Origin: Defluviicoccus sp. | Lineage (GTDB): Bacteria > Pseudomonadota > Alphaproteobacteria > Rhodospirillales > Defluviicoccaceae | Assembly: GCA_029624735.1 (NCBI GenBank) | Contig: JARSSM010000009.1 | Span: forward strand, 47,336 to 111,335 | Reading direction: 5' to 3' | Length of the DNA: 64,000 nucleotides | Shown here: positions 60,952 to 64,000 of the stretch, in pieces | Layout: every line of letters begins with the position of its first letter | Numbering within the stretch: position 1 is the first letter of the stretch | Position numbers and translations under genes: made by a program | The notes under the pieces: generated by a model | Database searches by the model: none | Told to the model about the DNA's origin: nothing | The model's input: only the letters and a program-made list of their open reading frames with translations

Positions 60952-62364
60952 ATGCTGTTCGTAGATCCGATATTCTTTGTCTTTTTTCTCGTTACAGCCT
61001 CGGTATATTGGCTGATGACCAGCCACGACTGGCGCAAGCTCTGGCTCCTTGCCGCCAGTTACGTCTTTTATGGCGCCTGGGACTGGCGATTTCTGTTCCT
61101 GATGATCGGCTGCTCGGCCTTCAATTACGTGATGGCCCTCGTCGTCGCGCGCCAGCATAAGACGGGTCCGGCGCAGGCATGGGTCTTGCCGATCAGCATT
61201 GTCGCTAATCTCTCGGTCTTGTTTTTTTTCAAATACTTCAACTTCTTTGCGACGTCACTGACCGAGTTCGCGGCCCTCTTCGGGGCCACCGTTTCGCCGG
61301 TCACCCTAAAGGTGGTGCTACCGGCTGGCATCAGCTTCTTCACCTTTCAGGCGATGAGCTATTTCTTGGATGTCTACCGAAAGGACATCCCGGCCGAAAA
61401 AAGCTTCATCGACGTCTCGCTCTACATCGCCTTCTTCCCGCAGTTGGTCGCGGGACCGATCGTGCGCGCCGCCGACTTCCTGCCACAACTCACGCGCCGG
61501 CGGTTCTTCTCGGATGTCAACCTCCGTGGCTCCCTCCTTTTGTTCGCGATCGGTTTCATCAAGAAGGCTTGCATCGCGGACGGCCTCGGGACCTACGTCG
61601 ACCGGGTTTTCGCAGATCCGGCAATCTTCGATGCCTTTTCGATTTTCTCCGCTGTGATTCTTTATGCGATGCAGATCTACTGCGATTTCTCCGGCTATTC
61701 GGACATGGCAATCGCTGCCGCCGGCCTCTTGGGCTATCATCTTATCATCAACTTCCGCGCGCCTTATCTCTCGGTCAACATCACCGAGTTCTGGCGGCGC
61801 TGGCATATCAGCCTGTCGACGTGGCTGCGTGACTATCTCTACATCCCGCTTGGCGGCAACCGCCACGGTCCACGCCGGCGCGACCGCAACCTGATGCTGA
61901 CGATGATCCTGGGCGGCCTGTGGCACGGCGCATCTTACAACTTCATCGTCTGGGGGTTCATGCACGGCATTGCGCTGATTATCCGGCGCGAATGGGCAGC
62001 GCATCGGCCGGCGGTCGCCAGCGCCCGTCCACTGTCACGTGTCTTCAGTGGCCTGCTGACGTTCTACTGGGTGTGCATCACCTGGATCTTCTTCCGTGCG
62101 GCGACATTGCCGCAAGCACTCGATGTCATGCAGACTTTCATCACCCTTCGCTCGCCCGGCACGGAGCATCTGCCGCTTGGCGCACCTTGGGTCGCGGTCG
62201 TCTTGCTGATGGCTTCGCAGTGGGCGGATCAGAAGTACGGCATCGTCAAGCGGATTGAGAGCGTTTCGTGGCCGGCATTCTACGGCGGCTTAGGAGCAGC
62301 TTCAGCCTTCGCCCTGGCCCTGGTGCCGGGCGGGGCGCGCCCGTTCATCTATTTCCAGTTCTGA
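60952..62364 (+). CDS. MBOAT family O-acyltransferase (AlgI/DltB-like)
   Basis: A 470-residue multispan inner-membrane protein, about eleven helices, that transfers acyl groups (commonly acetyl) across the membrane onto a surface polymer. Diagnostic segments: FFPQLVAGPIVRAADFLPQL, the signature FWRRWHISLSTWLRDYLYIP with His285, and LGGLWHGASYNFIVWGFMHG with catalytic His325. Length and motifs match AlgI-type members; no alginate genes are seen, so the polymer is unknown. It follows the SGNH-like gene by 22 bases and closes the four-gene plus-strand cluster. Convergent with the purF-linked SDR gene. Confidence 0.93.
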   Translation: MLFVDPIFFVFFLVTASVYWLMTSHDWRKLWLLAASYVFYGAWDWRFLFLMIGCSAFNYVMALVVARQHKTGPAQAWVLPISIVANLSVLFFFKYFNFFATSLTEFAALFGATVSPVTLKVVLPAGISFFTFQAMSYFLDVYRKDIPAEKSFIDVSLYIAFFPQLVAGPIVRAADFLPQLTRRRFFSDVNLRGSLLLFAIGFIKKACIADGLGTYVDRVFADPAIFDAFSIFSAVILYAMQIYCDFSGYSDMAIAAAGLLGYHLIINFRAPYLSVNITEFWRRWHISLSTWLRDYLYIPLGGNRHGPRRRDRNLMLTMILGGLWHGASYNFIVWGFMHGIALIIRREWAAHRPAVASARPLSRVFSGLLTFYWVCITWIFFRAATLPQALDVMQTFITLRSPGTEHLPLGAPWVAVVLLMASQWADQKYGIVKRIESVSWPAFYGGLGAASAFALALVPGGARPFIYFQF

Positions 62365-62380
62365 CGGGCGAAAACCGCGT

Positions 62381-63118
62381 TCAAGCCAGCACGGTGGCGC
62401 CATTCTCGGTGCAGTCCGCCGCGGCCAAACGGATAAAGGCCTCCACGACGGCTTCGGGCGGGCGCAGCCCTGCCGGATCCTCGCCCGGCACCGCACGCGC
62501 ACGCATGTCGGTCCGCGTCGGACCGGGGTCAACCAGATTGACCCTGAGGCGACTATCCGCCACCTCAGCGGCGTAGGCCGCGATCAGCCACGCCAAGCCC
62601 GCCTTGCTTGCGGCATAGGCGCCGCGGAGCGTCTTGCCGCGACTGATGGCCGACGTGACGAAGATGGCACGGCCGGCATCCGAAGCACGCAGAAGGTCAT
62701 CAAACGCGTGGATCAGGCGGTAGTTGGCAGTCAGGTTAAGCGCGACCACGCGATCCCACGCCCCCTGCGGCAGCTCAGCCACGCGCGCGAGCGGCCCGAG
62801 TTCGGCGGCATTGCCAACCAGGATGTCGAGCCGTCCCCAGCGCATCAGGATCGCAGCCCGGATTTCCTCGATGGCGGCAGCATCCGTGAGGTCGCGGGCA
62901 AGAACCAGCGGTTCGGCGCCCGAGCCGGCCATTTCTTCGGCGACACGCGCGATCCCCTCGCGGCTGCGGCTTACGAGCGTGAGCAGCGCCCCTTCCTGGC
63001 GAAAGGCCAGGGCGACCGCCCGGCCGATGCCGCGGCTCGCGCCCGTGATCAGCGCTACCCGATCGACCAACCGACCGCGCGGAGCCACCGCTTTCAGGTT
63101 TGGCTGCTGCGACGCCAT
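62381..63118 (-). CDS. Short-chain dehydrogenase/reductase downstream of purF
   Basis: A 245-residue classical SDR with the cofactor loop ALITGASRGIGRAVALAF, LVGNAAELG, the catalytic serine region FVTSAISRGK and Tyr-x3-Lys in YAASKAG, all intact. Its ATG (63118) lies inside the purF coding region, a 25-base overlap, so it is coupled to purF. The purF-SDR linkage recurs in alphaproteobacteria. It is the better-preserved copy of the pair with the SDR at 55931. The substrate is unknown; similar proteins act on fatty-acyl or quinone-like compounds. Confidence 0.87.
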   Translation of the reverse strand: MASQQPNLKAVAPRGRLVDRVALITGASRGIGRAVALAFRQEGALLTLVSRSREGIARVAEEMAGSGAEPLVLARDLTDAAAIEEIRAAILMRWGRLDILVGNAAELGPLARVAELPQGAWDRVVALNLTANYRLIHAFDDLLRASDAGRAIFVTSAISRGKTLRGAYAASKAGLAWLIAAYAAEVADSRLRVNLVDPGPTRTDMRARAVPGEDPAGLRPPEAVVEAFIRLAAADCTENGATVLA

Positions 63119-64000
63119 CGCGACGTCTGTTCCCCCTCGAGAAGCGATAGCTGGCGCTCTGCCGGCGGTTCCTGATAGTCGGTCAGCCGGATCGGATAGT
63201 CGCCGGTAAAACAAGCATCGCAGTATTGCGGTCGGAGAACCGCACGCCCGGGCTCGCCGAGCGCACGGTACAAACCATCGATCGAGATATACGAAAGAGA
63301 ATCAACGCCGATGTAGCGAACCATGTCCTCAAGGTTGCGATTTGCAGCCAGAAGTTCGGAACGTTGCGGGGTATCGATGCCGTAAAAACACGAATGTGTC
63401 GTCGGCGGGCTCGATATCCGCAAGTGGACCTCGCTGGCGCCAGCATGCCGCACCATCTCCACGATCTTGACCGAAGTTGTGCCGCGGACGATTGAATCGT
63501 CGACAAGAACCACGCGTTTGCCCTTCAGCCGCGCGGCGTTGGCGTTATGCTTCAAGCGCACGCCCAGAAGGCGGATCTGCTGCGACGGCTCGATGAAGGT
63601 CCGGCCGATATAATGGTTGCGGATGATGCCGAGTTCGAACGGGATGCCGGAGGCCTCGGCGAAGCCGATCGCGGCCGGAACGCCGGAGTCCGGGACCGGC
63701 ACGATCAGATCGGCATCGACCGGCGCCTCCAACGCAAGTTCAGCACCGATCCGTTTGCGCGCCTCATAGACGTTGATGCCTTCCAGCGTTGAATCCGGCC
63801 GCGCAAAGTAAATGTACTCGAAAATGCAGAATCGCCGCGGCACCTTGGCGAACGGCTTGATACTGCGCAGGCCGTCGTCATCGATCACCACCATCTCACC
63901 CGGCTCAATATCGCGGACGAAGGTCGCGCCGATGATATCGAGCGCGCACGACTCCGAACTCAAGACCCAGGCGCCGTCGAGGCGGCCAAGCACGAGCGGG
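63094..64000 (-). CDS. purF: Amidophosphoribosyltransferase, C-terminal part, cut by the window edge
   Basis: First committed enzyme of purine synthesis (PRPP plus glutamine to phosphoribosylamine). The 302 codons present cover the end of the N-terminal glutaminase domain (SSESCALDIIGATFVRDIEP) and the whole phosphoribosyltransferase domain. The latter includes VPVPDSGVPAAIGFAEASGI, the PRPP loop VVLVDDSIVRGTTS and FYGIDTPQRSELLAA. The start, including the catalytic Cys, lies outside the window. Its last 25 bases overlap the SDR gene, so downstream translation is probably coupled. Confidence 0.96.
   Translation of the reverse strand, partial: PLVLGRLDGAWVLSSESCALDIIGATFVRDIEPGEMVVIDDDGLRSIKPFAKVPRRFCIFEYIYFARPDSTLEGINVYEARKRIGAELALEAPVDADLIVPVPDSGVPAAIGFAEASGIPFELGIIRNHYIGRTFIEPSQQIRLLGVRLKHNANAARLKGKRVVLVDDSIVRGTTSVKIVEMVRHAGASEVHLRISSPPTTHSCFYGIDTPQRSELLAANRNLEDMVRYIGVDSLSYISIDGLYRALGEPGRAVLRPQYCDACFTGDYPIRLTDYQEPPAERQLSLLEGEQTSRWRRSSQT

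Overview
The window is GC-rich chromosomal DNA of an alphaproteobacterium, most likely of the Rhodospirillales. This placement is an inference from gene content and order. The indicators are chorismate mutase-hisC-tyrC divergent from metX-metW, a PII protein of the GlnK/GlnZ/GlnJ type, an HpnN-like hopanoid transporter, zf-CHCC-polA, RNase E with a long acidic insertion, and purF followed by an SDR gene. A two-gene methylmalonyl-CoA mutase (mutA-mutB-meaB) together with a GH57 glucan enzyme would suit a propionyl-CoA-handling, glycogen-storing lineage such as Defluviicoccus, but that genus-level guess is weak.

Layout. 0-8 kb: the 5' part of rne (cut by the window edge and ending in a perfect 30-bp tandem repeat), then a cell-wall amidase and penicillin-binding protein 1A, then a convergent MFS exporter. 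7.8-11.2 kb: a large secreted RTX protein with a clear intrinsic terminator, a gene-poor stretch, and two small unrecognised proteins. 11.3-16 kb: rpmI-rplT-pheS-pheT behind a good sigma70-type promoter. 16-19.5 kb: zinc-finger gene, polA and a small gene on the minus strand. 19.6-26.5 kb: an ABC ATPase without a permease plus a hydrolase, the aromatic/histidine genes, and the methionine genes metX-metW behind a structured leader. 26.5-37.5 kb: detoxification (gloB, GST, a rhodanese-ChrB fusion), a Crp/Fnr regulator, a LysM protein, agmatinase, tRNA editing, CnoX thioredoxin, a LON-domain protein, Trm112, DUF971, a ubiquinone hydroxylase and PII. 37.5-46.5 kb: GH57, a PQQ sugar dehydrogenase, VanZ, HpnN, hemerythrin and Pcm. 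46.5-52 kb: methylmalonyl-CoA mutase and its chaperone.

52.2-63 kb is the most accessory part. It has a second RTX protein and an RTX serralysin metalloprotease, both with AT-rich, palindrome-rich upstream regions. These are followed by a surface-glycan cluster: a family 2 glycosyltransferase, a DUF4910 peptidase-like protein, an SGNH-like membrane protein and an MBOAT O-acyltransferase. Two paralogous short-chain dehydrogenases flank the cluster, and the second lies directly downstream of purF, which runs off the window.

How the parts may work together. Three calcium-binding RTX proteins would need a type I secretion system that is not present here. The GT2/DUF4910/SGNH/MBOAT set looks like a self-contained module for building and O-acylating a surface polysaccharide, and is the best candidate for an under-described system. 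No rRNA, tRNA, CRISPR array, insertion sequence or phage gene was recognised.
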